DNA of 64,000 bases, taken from Priestia taiwanensis. GTDB lineage: Bacteria > Bacillota > Bacilli > Bacillales > Bacillaceae_G. This document shows, piece by piece, positions 41,614 through 49,261 of the stretch. Positions within the stretch are counted from its first letter, which is position 1, and the number at the start of each line of letters is the position of its first letter. The notes beneath the pieces were generated by a model. The model did not search any database. It was not told where the DNA came from and saw nothing but the letters and a program-made list of their open reading frames with translations. The stretch is taken from the NCBI RefSeq assembly GCF_014638355.1, contig NZ_BMFK01000001.1, positions 1,689,160 through 1,753,159 on the forward strand, in the 5' to 3' direction. Both the position numbers and the translations under genes were made by a program.

Positions 41614-41819
41614 TTATTAACCTTATCTAACTCACATGACAAACGAACAATTTTTTCGCATGAGCACCCTCATGCTTGTTTCGTATGCTATGGAAAGATA
41701 AGGGATGTTATCACTATGTTCAACGGAAAGACAAATAACGTACCTATGCGTTTATTTGCCTATTTGTTATACATATCGTCGTCCCCTAACCTCTCATGCG
41801 AAACGCATGAGAGGTTTTT
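41599..41819 (+). promoter_or_regulatory. Transcription attenuator of the ABC-F gene
   Basis: A long stem joins 41599-41606 to 41707-41714 and 41621-41628 to 41696-41703. Inside it GCATGAG (41658-41664) pairs with CTCATGC (41669-41675). A terminator hairpin CCTCTCATGCG/CGCATGAGAGG plus T5 ends at 41819, 24 bp before the gene. CGCATGAG at 41657-41664 can also pair with the terminator's left arm, giving an antiterminator. Confidence 0.7.
41610..41630 (+). CDS. Leader peptide 2 (MIINLI)
   Basis: A six-codon frame coupled by ATGA to leader 1, with GGTGAT 6 bases upstream. It spans the base-paired CCTTATCT segment. Six-residue leaders control other ABC-F genes such as msrD. Either leader may be the regulatory one. 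Confidence 0.4.
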   Translation: MIINLI

Positions 41820-41843
41820 CGTGCCTTAACTGGAGGAATGACT

Positions 41844-43640
41844 ATGTTTATGATAAAAGCAACAAATATAAAAAAAGAATTTGATGGGACGTTACTCTTT
41901 GAAGGTGTCAATATTGAGGTTGAACAGCATGAGCGAGTTGCTATCATCGGTAAAAATGGGATTGGTAAAACAACATTAATAAATCTATTATGCGGGGAAT
42001 TAGAAAGCAGCGATGGCACTATTTATCGTAAGCATCCCGTGCATGAATGGGGATATGTGAGGCAACACCTCACTATCCAAAATGATACAACTGCTGAAGA
42101 GATGGCCTTGCAAGCAAACAATACGTATTGGAGATCAAAACAAAAACTGAACGAAGCCGAACAGCACTTAACACTTTCTCAAGATGAACAAGCAATGGAT
42201 ACTTACCAGCATGCTTACGATTTATTTGAAAAAAGTGGCGGTTATGAATGGGAACAACATGTCCAGGAAGAATTAACACGTATGGGTATTGGGCATGATT
42301 TATGGACGAAACCATTCACTTCTTTAAGTGGCGGTGAAAAAACACGTGTCCAATTAGCTGGCGTATTAGCACTAAAACCCGCTATACTCGTTCTCGACGA
42401 ACCAACAAACCATGTTGATTATGAAACGATTGTACACATCGAACAAGTATTGAAACAGTATAAAGGCACCGTTCTCCTTATCTCGCATGACCGTTCGTTC
42501 TTAAACAGCGTCGCAACTGCCATTATCGAACTACATGTAGATGGTTCACGTAAGTTCAAAGGAAATTACGATGCCTACCGCAGCCAGAAAACATTCGAAC
42601 GTGAAACACAGCTCACTCTTTACAAAAAGCAAGAACAAGAGCGTCAACACTTGCAAGAAGCAATCGCTCAGTACAGACAATGGTTCACGAAAGCACATAA
42701 CAGTGCGAGTACACGAAATCCATTTGCAAAGAAAAAAGCAAATAAAAATATGACGCGCTACAAAGCAAAAGAAAAAGCACTCGAACGACTAGAAGAAAAT
42801 CGCGTTGACCGTCCCAAAAACGAAGCTGGCATTCATGCGAAATTCCACACTGCATCGTTCGAGGCACACACGCTCATTACATTAAAAGATATATCATTTG
42901 CATATGATATATCTTTACTAAAAGACATTTCCTTTACCGTGAATCGACATGAAAAAATTGCCCTACTCGGACAAAACGGAGCTGGAAAGTCAACGATTGT
43001 CAAATTACTAACTGGCGATCTTGAACCAACGACAGGTGATATATATTATCATCCAACCTGTCACATTGGATATTTTTCACAAGAACTAGCTGGGTTACAC
43101 GAGGACGAAACGATACTCGATTCCTTACTATCTTTACCGAATATGACACAATCGGCAGCACGCACAATTCTTGCTTGCTTCTTATTCCGACGAGAAGATG
43201 TATACAAACGGATGAAAGATTTAAGCATGGGGGAACGATGTCGCGTCGCTTTTGTAAAGTTATATTTTTCTGGGGCCAACTTACTCATCCTCGATGAACC
43301 GACAAACTATTTAGATTTAACGACGAGAGAACGAATCGAAGAAGCACTGCATCTCTATCCAGGTGCCATTGTCTTCGTATCACACGATCGCTACTTTACA
43401 GATAAACTAGCAACAAAAATTGTTTCACTTGAAGACGGCAAAGCAACAACATTTGATGGCACATACAAAGAATATACCGAACATACTCATGAAGATGAGG
43501 ACGATAAATATCGAAAACAACTCGAATATCGCCTTCTTTGCCACATGCATGAAGACGAACCTGAGACAGATGAAGCAAAGCAACAACTAATGGAAACGAT
43601 ACGTGCCCTACAACAAAAAATCGAACAATATCGAGCTTAA
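41844..43640 (+). CDS. ABC-F family ribosome-protection ATPase (antibiotic resistance type)
   Basis: 598 residues with two ATPase domains and no membrane helix. Domain 1 has GKNGIGKTT, SLSGGEKTR and LDEPTNHVDY. Domain 2 has GQNGAGKST, a variant signature LSMGERCRV and LDEPTNYLDL. A long, basic helical linker (about 245-310, KKEQERQHLQEAIAQYRQWF) joins them, the antibiotic-resistance domain that reaches the peptidyl-transferase centre. VmlR/Vga/Msr-like proteins displace lincosamides, streptogramins, pleuromutilins or macrolides. The attenuator upstream supports drug-induced expression. GGAGG places the start at 41844. Confidence 0.88.
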   Translation: MFMIKATNIKKEFDGTLLFEGVNIEVEQHERVAIIGKNGIGKTTLINLLCGELESSDGTIYRKHPVHEWGYVRQHLTIQNDTTAEEMALQANNTYWRSKQKLNEAEQHLTLSQDEQAMDTYQHAYDLFEKSGGYEWEQHVQEELTRMGIGHDLWTKPFTSLSGGEKTRVQLAGVLALKPAILVLDEPTNHVDYETIVHIEQVLKQYKGTVLLISHDRSFLNSVATAIIELHVDGSRKFKGNYDAYRSQKTFERETQLTLYKKQEQERQHLQEAIAQYRQWFTKAHNSASTRNPFAKKKANKNMTRYKAKEKALERLEENRVDRPKNEAGIHAKFHTASFEAHTLITLKDISFAYDISLLKDISFTVNRHEKIALLGQNGAGKSTIVKLLTGDLEPTTGDIYYHPTCHIGYFSQELAGLHEDETILDSLLSLPNMTQSAARTILACFLFRREDVYKRMKDLSMGERCRVAFVKLYFSGANLLILDEPTNYLDLTTRERIEEALHLYPGAIVFVSHDRYFTDKLATKIVSLEDGKATTFDGTYKEYTEHTHEDEDDKYRKQLEYRLLCHMHEDEPETDEAKQQLMETIRALQQKIEQYRA

Positions 43641-43649
43641 TATATAGAA

Positions 43650-43686
43650 AGGTCCTTACCCTCTTTTTTCCGGTAAGGACCTTTCT
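43650..43686. terminator. Terminator
   Basis: AAGGTCCTTACC and GGTAAGGACCTT pair, followed by a T-rich run; serves the ABC-F gene and the convergent gene. Confidence 0.9.
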
Positions 43687-43687
43687 T

Positions 43688-44239
43688 TTATTTATATGTA
43701 GATAGCGGACGATGAATAGCCGATTGAGCACACCGATCTGTTGCATAGCTCATACGAATAATTGAAAATTGGACACTTGATTCAATAAGGGCATCTCGTA
43801 TTTCCCATAAAGATGGTACGAATCGAACTTCTATATCACGTTCAGTTAACTTCGTTAATAAATCTCCTACCGATTTCATTGATACTGGACAGACATGTTC
43901 TTCTGATACGTAATACCCTGCCGTTTCATCTAGACGGTAAAACGATTCAACAGGGAATTCATATTCATAGAGTTGTGCTTTTCTTATTTCACCATACCAT
44001 TTATTCTCCAGAACAATAACTTTTCGTGCTGTTGTATATGGAAAAAATTTCTTTATATCTTCAAGTGTCGTTGCTTCCCCTTCCCAATAAATAACACGTG
44101 GACAATTGCGTGGGAAATAATAATGAGAGGCATGTTCTTCATCAATCGCAAAGACGTACTCTTTATTATCCCAATGCTTCGCCGGACGCGGATAAAACTC
44201 GGTAATCGATGCTTCTTCACTATAATGATACAACTTCAT
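43688..44239 (-). CDS. Hypothetical protein (DUF6886-like)
   Basis: 183 residues, soluble, rich in Tyr, Glu and Arg. Begins MKLYHYSEEASITEFYPRP and contains YVFAIDEEHASHYYFPRNCPRVIYW. The N-terminal HYSEE...F.PR and the later FAIDEEHASHYYFPR recall proteins with an ART-like (ADP-ribosyltransferase fold) start, but I cannot confirm catalysis. It matches what is annotated as DUF6886 in Bacillus, from memory. GGGGAGAAG precedes the ATG. Confidence 0.6.
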   Translation of the reverse strand: MKLYHYSEEASITEFYPRPAKHWDNKEYVFAIDEEHASHYYFPRNCPRVIYWEGEATTLEDIKKFFPYTTARKVIVLENKWYGEIRKAQLYEYEFPVESFYRLDETAGYYVSEEHVCPVSMKSVGDLLTKLTERDIEVRFVPSLWEIRDALIESSVQFSIIRMSYATDRCAQSAIHRPLSTYK

Positions 44240-44256
44240 CCTACTTCTCCCCCTAC

Positions 44257-44300
44257 GAAAAAAGCTATTTACACAGATGCATAAATAGCTTTTGTTTGTT
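44257..44300. terminator. Terminator
   Basis: AAAAGCTATTTA and TAAATAGCTTTT pair around CACAGATGCA. Confidence 0.8.
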
Positions 44301-44326
44301 AGTTTTTATTTTTCTGATAATAAAAC

Positions 44327-44620
44327 TTAATTTAAGGATACTAATCCACATACACCAATAATCGTTCCAATCGCCATAGAGCTAGAGATTTTTCTCGTAT
44401 AGGAAGGCGAAGATAATACGATTGGCATTAACTTGCGAAAAAACACGTAACACGCTGCTGTTAAATATGAAACGAAAAAGCACACGTCTATATATAACAC
44501 TAAGCCTAGTTTATTGGCAGCTATATCCTCTTGTATATACGATATACTCATCATAACTCCAGTCATCATCAAAAAAAACAACAGAAAAACAATACCATTC
44601 CTATAACGCGCCCACAACAT
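44327..44620 (-). CDS. Hypothetical membrane protein
   Basis: 97 residues with three hydrophobic segments (about 9-28, 38-60, 78-96). GAGGAGAGATAG lies before the ATG. No family recognised. Confidence 0.6.
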   Translation of the reverse strand: MLWARYRNGIVFLLFFLMMTGVMMSISYIQEDIAANKLGLVLYIDVCFFVSYLTAACYVFFRKLMPIVLSSPSYTRKISSSMAIGTIIGVCGLVSLN

Positions 44621-44729
44621 TTCTACTATCTCTCCTCAATCGTATATCAAAATTACATTCTTTCACAGTGTATCATATATACCCTAAAAAAAGGAATAAA
44701 AATCATGTGAAGATTAGATGAATTTTTCT

Positions 44730-45056
44730 TTATTTCTTCGCACCAAACACAACATGGAAATGCATATGTTTCGAATCTTGATACTCCCCTAAATTCGTTA
44801 TGATCCGGCACGCTCCGTATGTCTTCTCCATCTCAGTAGCTACTTCTCGAATAACGCTCATCACCTCGTATACAATCGGCATATCTTCTTCCTCTATATT
44901 AGTAAACGAAAGAATATGCTTCTTCGGTACAACCACAATATGCACCTCATAAAACGGTCTCGTATGATAATAAGCTAGTACATGCTCTGTTTCTTTCACA
45001 ATATCAACCTTCGTCTTTCCGCTAAATACTTCCTCGCAGTAAAAATCATTCCCCAT
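44730..45056 (-). CDS. HIT family protein (nucleotide hydrolase/transferase)
   Basis: 108 residues with the histidine triad HMHFHV near the C-terminus and the family's VVPKKHI. HIT proteins hydrolyse nucleotide phosphoramidates or adenylated compounds. The frame extends to 45122, but GGGGGTGTTGGA before the ATG at 45056 sets the start. It is divergent from the DUF2087 gene. Confidence 0.85.
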   Translation of the reverse strand: MGNDFYCEEVFSGKTKVDIVKETEHVLAYYHTRPFYEVHIVVVPKKHILSFTNIEEEDMPIVYEVMSVIREVATEMEKTYGACRIITNLGEYQDSKHMHFHVVFGAKK

Positions 45057-45133
45057 TCCAACACCCCCTGTCCTCTTTTCATTTCCACACAGGTCCATGC
45101 ATCCCTTCCTACAAACAAACATTTTTTATTTAC

Positions 45134-45164
45134 GTTTGACAATTGCCAAACAAAATAATATTAT
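45134..45164 (+). promoter_or_regulatory. Promoter with overlapping palindrome
   Basis: TTGACA (45136-45141), a 17-bp spacer and TATTAT (45159-45164). The -35 lies inside an 18-bp palindrome, 45134-45151, with arms GTTTG and CAAAC around CAATTG and one mismatched pair, an operator candidate. Confidence 0.7.
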
Positions 45165-45202
45165 ATCTATAAATAACCAAACATTTAAGGATGTGTTTAG
45201 AA

Positions 45203-45949
45203 ATGGATGTATCACAATTATTTTGGAATGCTTCACTTGACGAACTAAAGCAAGGATACAAACAAGAAGGTGACTATTACACATGCCTTCTTTGCGGAGA
45301 AACAACAGAGAACGGCATCATCTATCAAGAAGACGGCGTATTGTACGACGCTAGAAAATATATGCATATGCATATTACGAGCACACACGAATCCGTGTTT
45401 CATTATTTAATTGGATTAGATAAGAAAGTAACTGGATTAACCGAACATCAAAACAACTTACTACGCCTCTTTTATGAAGGAAAAAGTGATGCGGATATTC
45501 AAGAAAATACAGGAATTGGTAGTGCCTCAACAATTCGAAATCACCGATTCGTATTAAAAGAGAAAGAACGTCAAGCGAAAGTGTTCTTAACAATGATGGA
45601 ACTACTAAAAGAAAAAGATACACACGCTCCGACATTTATCCCAGTGCATAAACACGCAACAATGGTCGATGATCGCTACAACATTACAGAGGAAGAGCGT
45701 GATAAAGTGCTTGCGAAATACTTCTCAGATGGCATGTTAAAAACATTTGCTATGAAAGAAAAATATAAAATCATTGTTTTACGTGAAATTGTGAAGCGCT
45801 TTGATAGTGAGGCAACCTATCACGAAAAAGAAGTAAATGAAATCATTAAAGCGGTCTACAATGATTACGTAACAGTACGAAGATATTTAATTGAGTACGG
45901 ATTTTTAGATCGTAATCGTGACGGTAGCCAATACTTTTTGAAGAAATAA
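45203..45949 (+). CDS. DUF2087 domain protein with HTH
   Basis: 248 residues. The N-terminal part has CLLCGETTENG and paired His (HMHITSTHES) that may bind metal. A LuxR-like HTH is at about 80-115 (LTEHQNNLLRLFYEGKSDADIQENTG). The DUF2087 domain ends the protein (about 165-248, ERDKVLAKYFSDGML, VRRYLIEYGFLDRNRDGSQYFL), a winged-helix-like fold. It is probably a DNA-binding regulator. Followed at 13 bp by a GIY-YIG gene. AAGGA before the ATG at 45203 is preferred to the ATG at 45191, which overlaps the site. Confidence 0.8.
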   Translation: MDVSQLFWNASLDELKQGYKQEGDYYTCLLCGETTENGIIYQEDGVLYDARKYMHMHITSTHESVFHYLIGLDKKVTGLTEHQNNLLRLFYEGKSDADIQENTGIGSASTIRNHRFVLKEKERQAKVFLTMMELLKEKDTHAPTFIPVHKHATMVDDRYNITEEERDKVLAKYFSDGMLKTFAMKEKYKIIVLREIVKRFDSEATYHEKEVNEIIKAVYNDYVTVRRYLIEYGFLDRNRDGSQYFLKK

Positions 45950-45962
45950 GGAGGAAGAAAGA

Positions 45963-46307
45963 ATGGACCGTAAAGCAGAATTAAAAATGCAATATAAAGA
46001 AATGAAAACAGAAGCTGGTATTTATCAAATTAAAAACACAAAGAACGGAAAAATCTTTATCGGAAGTACACGTAACATCAAAACGTTAAATGGTAAACGG
46101 TTCGAGCTAAAAGCAGGTGCATCCTACAACAAAGAACTCCAACGAGAATGGAATGAATACGGAGAAGATGCATTTGTTATTGAGATGGTTGAAACAATTA
46201 AGGTAGATGAAGAAAAATATCCTAACTTAAAAAAGGAACTAGAAAAGCTTGAAGAGAAATGGCTAGAGAAACTACAGCCATTTGGAGAACATGGATACAA
46301 TAAATAA
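45963..46307 (+). CDS. GIY-YIG nuclease family protein
   Basis: 114 residues, single domain. GIYQIKN and IFIGST form the GIY-YIG core (the second Tyr is Phe, FIG), followed by an Arg/Lys-rich helix and a Glu near the C-terminus. Such small proteins can be DNases, but many are inactive. The DUF2087 gene precedes it in the same transcript; the pair recurs in Bacilli to my knowledge. AAGGAGGAAG gives a strong start. Confidence 0.82.
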   Translation: MDRKAELKMQYKEMKTEAGIYQIKNTKNGKIFIGSTRNIKTLNGKRFELKAGASYNKELQREWNEYGEDAFVIEMVETIKVDEEKYPNLKKELEKLEEKWLEKLQPFGEHGYNK

Positions 46308-46310
46308 TGC

Positions 46311-46341
46311 AAAAAAGGAATGGACGCCCATTCCTTTTTTT
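46311..46341. terminator. Bidirectional terminator
   Basis: AAAAAAGGAATGG and CCATTCCTTTTTT pair around ACGC. Confidence 0.9.
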
Positions 46342-46348
46342 CTACTGC

Positions 46349-47062
46349 TTATCCCACACGCAAACGCTTTGCAAGGTTTTCTTCAACTTGCTTCGATACA
46401 AGTTGAATGGCTGGCGTGTAATCTTTCGCTATTACAGCTCGCTCGATTGCAGTTGTATATTCTTTTTGTTGGTGCATTGGGATAAAAATACATGGATAAT
46501 ATGCGTCCATTAAAAGGTAATTTAATACTAGCTTTGCAAGCAATTCATTCTTTTGTGCAAACGGGTGCATTTCAAGCAGGCGACAATGAAACGTTACCGC
46601 TGCATCTATCGGATGTTCTTTCTCTGCATTCTCATAGTATTCAAACAAGCGAATCATTTCGGTCGGCAAAAACTGATGAGAAGGTAGCTTATGATACTCT
46701 GCGAAGATCGATACATCCTTCGTTCGATACACACCACCATCTTCTTCAATATTTTCAACTAAAATACGGTGCACTTGCTTTACTACTTGTTCATTTAACT
46801 TGGGCTGTTGATATAAATAATTCATTGCTTTTATGTAATTAATAATTTCAAAGTGTTCACGCAATGTTTTATTTCCAACTGCTAAAGAATGCATCACAAC
46901 TTGCCTCACATCTGCGTATGTTAACGTGTTTCCTTCAAACGCATTATGATGATAAGCACTTTCCATCTGTAGATTTCGATTGATTCCTTCTCTACTTTCT
47001 ACGAATTCTGTCTGATTTTTGTCGTATATTCTTTTCAACATATCGACTTTTGGGTGAGACAA
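46349..47062 (-). CDS. Fic-domain protein with degenerate active site
   Basis: 237 residues. The inhibitory-helix-type motif AFEGN (41-45) and the flap GGVYR are present. The AMPylation motif HPFx[DE]GNGRxxR reads HPFAQKNELLAK (166-177): His166 remains, but the acidic residue, both glycines and both arginines are gone. Nucleotide transfer is therefore unlikely in the usual form. Start is TTG at 47062 behind AAAGGAGAG. It could be a pseudoenzyme, regulator or an evolved activity. Confidence 0.8.
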   Translation of the reverse strand: MSHPKVDMLKRIYDKNQTEFVESREGINRNLQMESAYHHNAFEGNTLTYADVRQVVMHSLAVGNKTLREHFEIINYIKAMNYLYQQPKLNEQVVKQVHRILVENIEEDGGVYRTKDVSIFAEYHKLPSHQFLPTEMIRLFEYYENAEKEHPIDAAVTFHCRLLEMHPFAQKNELLAKLVLNYLLMDAYYPCIFIPMHQQKEYTTAIERAVIAKDYTPAIQLVSKQVEENLAKRLRVG

Positions 47063-47142
47063 TGGTATCTCTCCTTTCCTAAATCAAGCGCCATCTGTAT
47101 TATCGGCTATTTTTTTTACTTATTTAGGAAAAGAGAAGAATT

Positions 47143-47361
47143 TTATAAATCCACTCCAAGTCTACTTGCTGTCATAAGTGCAATAACGAAAGCAATGGCA
47201 ATGACTGGACCTAAGACGAACAAACCAAAAACGAACGAACTAATCCCTTCTGAGAAGAAGCTCATAGATTGTTTCTCCTTTGCTTGCTTCTCTATTAATA
47301 ATTCTACACGTTCCATTCGTTTGTTCACCTCTTGTAGCTGGTCTACAACTTCTCTATTCAT
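47143..47361 (-). CDS. Small coiled-coil membrane protein
   Basis: 72 residues: an amphipathic coiled coil (about 3-30, REVVDQLQEVNKRMERVELL) followed by a hydrophobic helix (43-65). GGAGGG before the ATG. Function unknown. Confidence 0.65.
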   Translation of the reverse strand: MNREVVDQLQEVNKRMERVELLIEKQAKEKQSMSFFSEGISSFVFGLFVLGPVIAIAFVIALMTASRLGVDL

Positions 47362-47493
47362 CTTTTTCCCTCCTTTTGATTACTCTACTTCATTCCTATT
47401 AAGAAGTTGTCCCTTTTATGCACGTAACATTGCTTGTGCGCTACATGTATCGTATAATAGTCTCTTCATTACCATACATAGGAGCTGAACAAC

Positions 47494-47931
47494 ATGAACA
47501 AACGAAATGTTTACTTAGCAAGCCCGTTCTTCAACGATAAAGAGATTGTCTTCATCGAACAAGTGGAACACATTTTAGAAAGCAATCCAACATTTAACGT
47601 CTTCAGTCCACGCAAATTAGAAACACCAGATTTCACTCCGCAAACGCCTGAATGGGCACAACATATTTTTGAAGCAGATATTACACATTTAGATACGGCT
47701 GACATCGTTGTCGCAATTATCCAAGACAACTATGATGACACAGGTACGTCATTTGAAATCGGCTATGCATTTGCAACGAAAAAGCCAGTAATTCTTGTCT
47801 ACAACTCTGCTAATACACAAAACTTAATGTTAACGCAGTCATGCCATGCTGTAGTCGATGGTGTTGAAGGCTTAAAAGCATACGACTTTGATACAATGCC
47901 AAGAAGCACATACTCAGGTAAATACTTCTAA
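47494..47931 (+). CDS. Nucleoside 2-deoxyribosyltransferase
   Basis: 145 residues. The N-terminal YLASPFF, the active-site region VVAIIQDNYDDTGTSFEIGYAFA (catalytic Glu in FEIG) and a Rossmann-like order match the NDT family. It exchanges the base on deoxyribonucleosides in salvage. TAGGAGC before the ATG. Confidence 0.88.
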   Translation: MNKRNVYLASPFFNDKEIVFIEQVEHILESNPTFNVFSPRKLETPDFTPQTPEWAQHIFEADITHLDTADIVVAIIQDNYDDTGTSFEIGYAFATKKPVILVYNSANTQNLMLTQSCHAVVDGVEGLKAYDFDTMPRSTYSGKYF

Positions 47932-47938
47932 GCATATG

Positions 47939-47975
47939 AAAAGAGCTTCGGTAATGTACACCGAAGCTCTTTCTT
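47939..47975. terminator. Bidirectional terminator
   Basis: AAAGAGCTTCGG and CCGAAGCTCTTT pair, T-rich on both sides. Confidence 0.9.
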
Positions 47976-48391
47976 TATTTCATCTTATGATAGATCTTCA
48001 CTACTGTTTCAACTAATAAAATAAATACCCAAACAACAGAGAAAATAAGTATCGTCTGTATAAGAGCTAATACGGAAACGCCTCCCATTACCCCGTTTAC
48101 TGATACGCTCATTCCCATTTCAGGAGGTACATCATGTGCCATAGATGAAAACGTAGAAAATATAGATAATTGAACCAAAAGAGATACAACTAAATAGAGA
48201 ACATTAACCACTTTCAGTACTTTAATTATAGTATATTTAGGTGGTTCATCGCTTTCAGAAGGTAGTTCTATCTCCCCAGCCTCTACGGCTTTCTTAATAC
48301 ACTCCTCGCATAGAAATTCTTCTCCAAATTTCTTACCACCGTACACCGTCGATGTTTTCTCTTGACACCTTGAGCATTTCCGAACGTACAT
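47975..48391 (-). CDS. Zinc-ribbon membrane protein
   Basis: 138 residues. A Cys4 motif (CSRC at 6-9, CEEC at 28-31) is followed by two membrane helices (about 58-80 and 105-130). Cytosolic zinc domain and membrane anchor; function unknown. GAGGAG before the ATG. Confidence 0.7.
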   Translation of the reverse strand: MYVRKCSRCQEKTSTVYGGKKFGEEFLCEECIKKAVEAGEIELPSESDEPPKYTIIKVLKVVNVLYLVVSLLVQLSIFSTFSSMAHDVPPEMGMSVSVNGVMGGVSVLALIQTILIFSVVWVFILLVETVVKIYHKMK

Positions 48392-48466
48392 AAGATTTCT
48401 CCTCTCTACATTCTGTTACTCTCTATCATTCGACAAAACTAGCCTTTTCCCTTTTATGGACAAAAC

Positions 48467-49186
48467 TTATTTCATATACTTCTCTACTAGTTCATAACAT
48501 CTCTTTTGTGTTAGCTCTGCGGATATGAATCTTGCTTCTACTGGATAAGCTGTTCCTGGTTGACTTGCAATTTTCTTTGTTCGATCTTCTTTATCTTTAT
48601 TCCATTTACGCTGTTCCTCTTGTAGTACCTTCATTTCATTTGATGGAAGCTGGGTCTTTAATGCGCCGTAAATTTCATTCAACGCTTTATCCCAAGCTGC
48701 TATTTTCTTGTCACCAGCTTCTCTCATGTCTGCATTTGTATCACTCTCAAGCTTCTCTGTAGCTTTATCTAAGTCTTTACCAATCTTATCTAATTTCGCG
48801 ATATATTCTGCTTTTGTACTTTTCACTGATTCTTTTTTCTTCTGTGGATCTGGCTTCTTCGTTTCTTCTACTTTCTTCTCTACTCGCGTTCCTTCCTCTT
48901 TTGTAATATCAGCAAGTTTCTCTTCTGCTTGTTGATGATAGGTCTTCAGCTTCTCATTGTCTTTCGTTTCAGTTACAATTGCTTGTAATTCTTTCTTCGC
49001 TTCTGCGAATTTTTTCTCTGCTCGTAATGCTTCTACTTTTTCAAATTTTTCTTTATATGTTGCTTCTGTCTTATCTTGTTCAGACGGTGCGGATACTTCT
49101 TGTTCTTTTTTCGGCTCTTCCTCGCCCTTTCCACATCCTGTAGCAAATAACATCATAGCCCCTGTAATAATTAATAGTTTTCTCAT
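48467..49186 (-). CDS. Lipoprotein with LprI-like (lysozyme inhibitor) domain
   Basis: 239 residues with lipobox FATGC (about 15-19). A Lys/Glu-rich helical middle part precedes a C-terminal LprI (DUF1311) domain with LNEIYGALKTQLPSNEMKVLQEEQRKWNKDKE. LprI-like domains inhibit lysozyme in Mycobacterium; here the role is inferred. The gene lies 75 bp after murE on the same strand. GAGGGAAC before the ATG. Confidence 0.82.
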   Translation of the reverse strand: MRKLLIITGAMMLFATGCGKGEEEPKKEQEVSAPSEQDKTEATYKEKFEKVEALRAEKKFAEAKKELQAIVTETKDNEKLKTYHQQAEEKLADITKEEGTRVEKKVEETKKPDPQKKKESVKSTKAEYIAKLDKIGKDLDKATEKLESDTNADMREAGDKKIAAWDKALNEIYGALKTQLPSNEMKVLQEEQRKWNKDKEDRTKKIASQPGTAYPVEARFISAELTQKRCYELVEKYMK

Positions 49187-49261
49187 ACTATGTTCCCTCG
49201 TCTTTTTCTACATTTTTTCATACAACGTTAACGTATGTCCTCTTGCTCACATATGTGTAAC

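Noticed and set aside
45134..45151. The palindrome GTTTG..CAAAC as a CcpA (cre) site
   Set aside because: It does not match the cre consensus WTGNAANCGNWNNCW; kept only as a local operator candidate.
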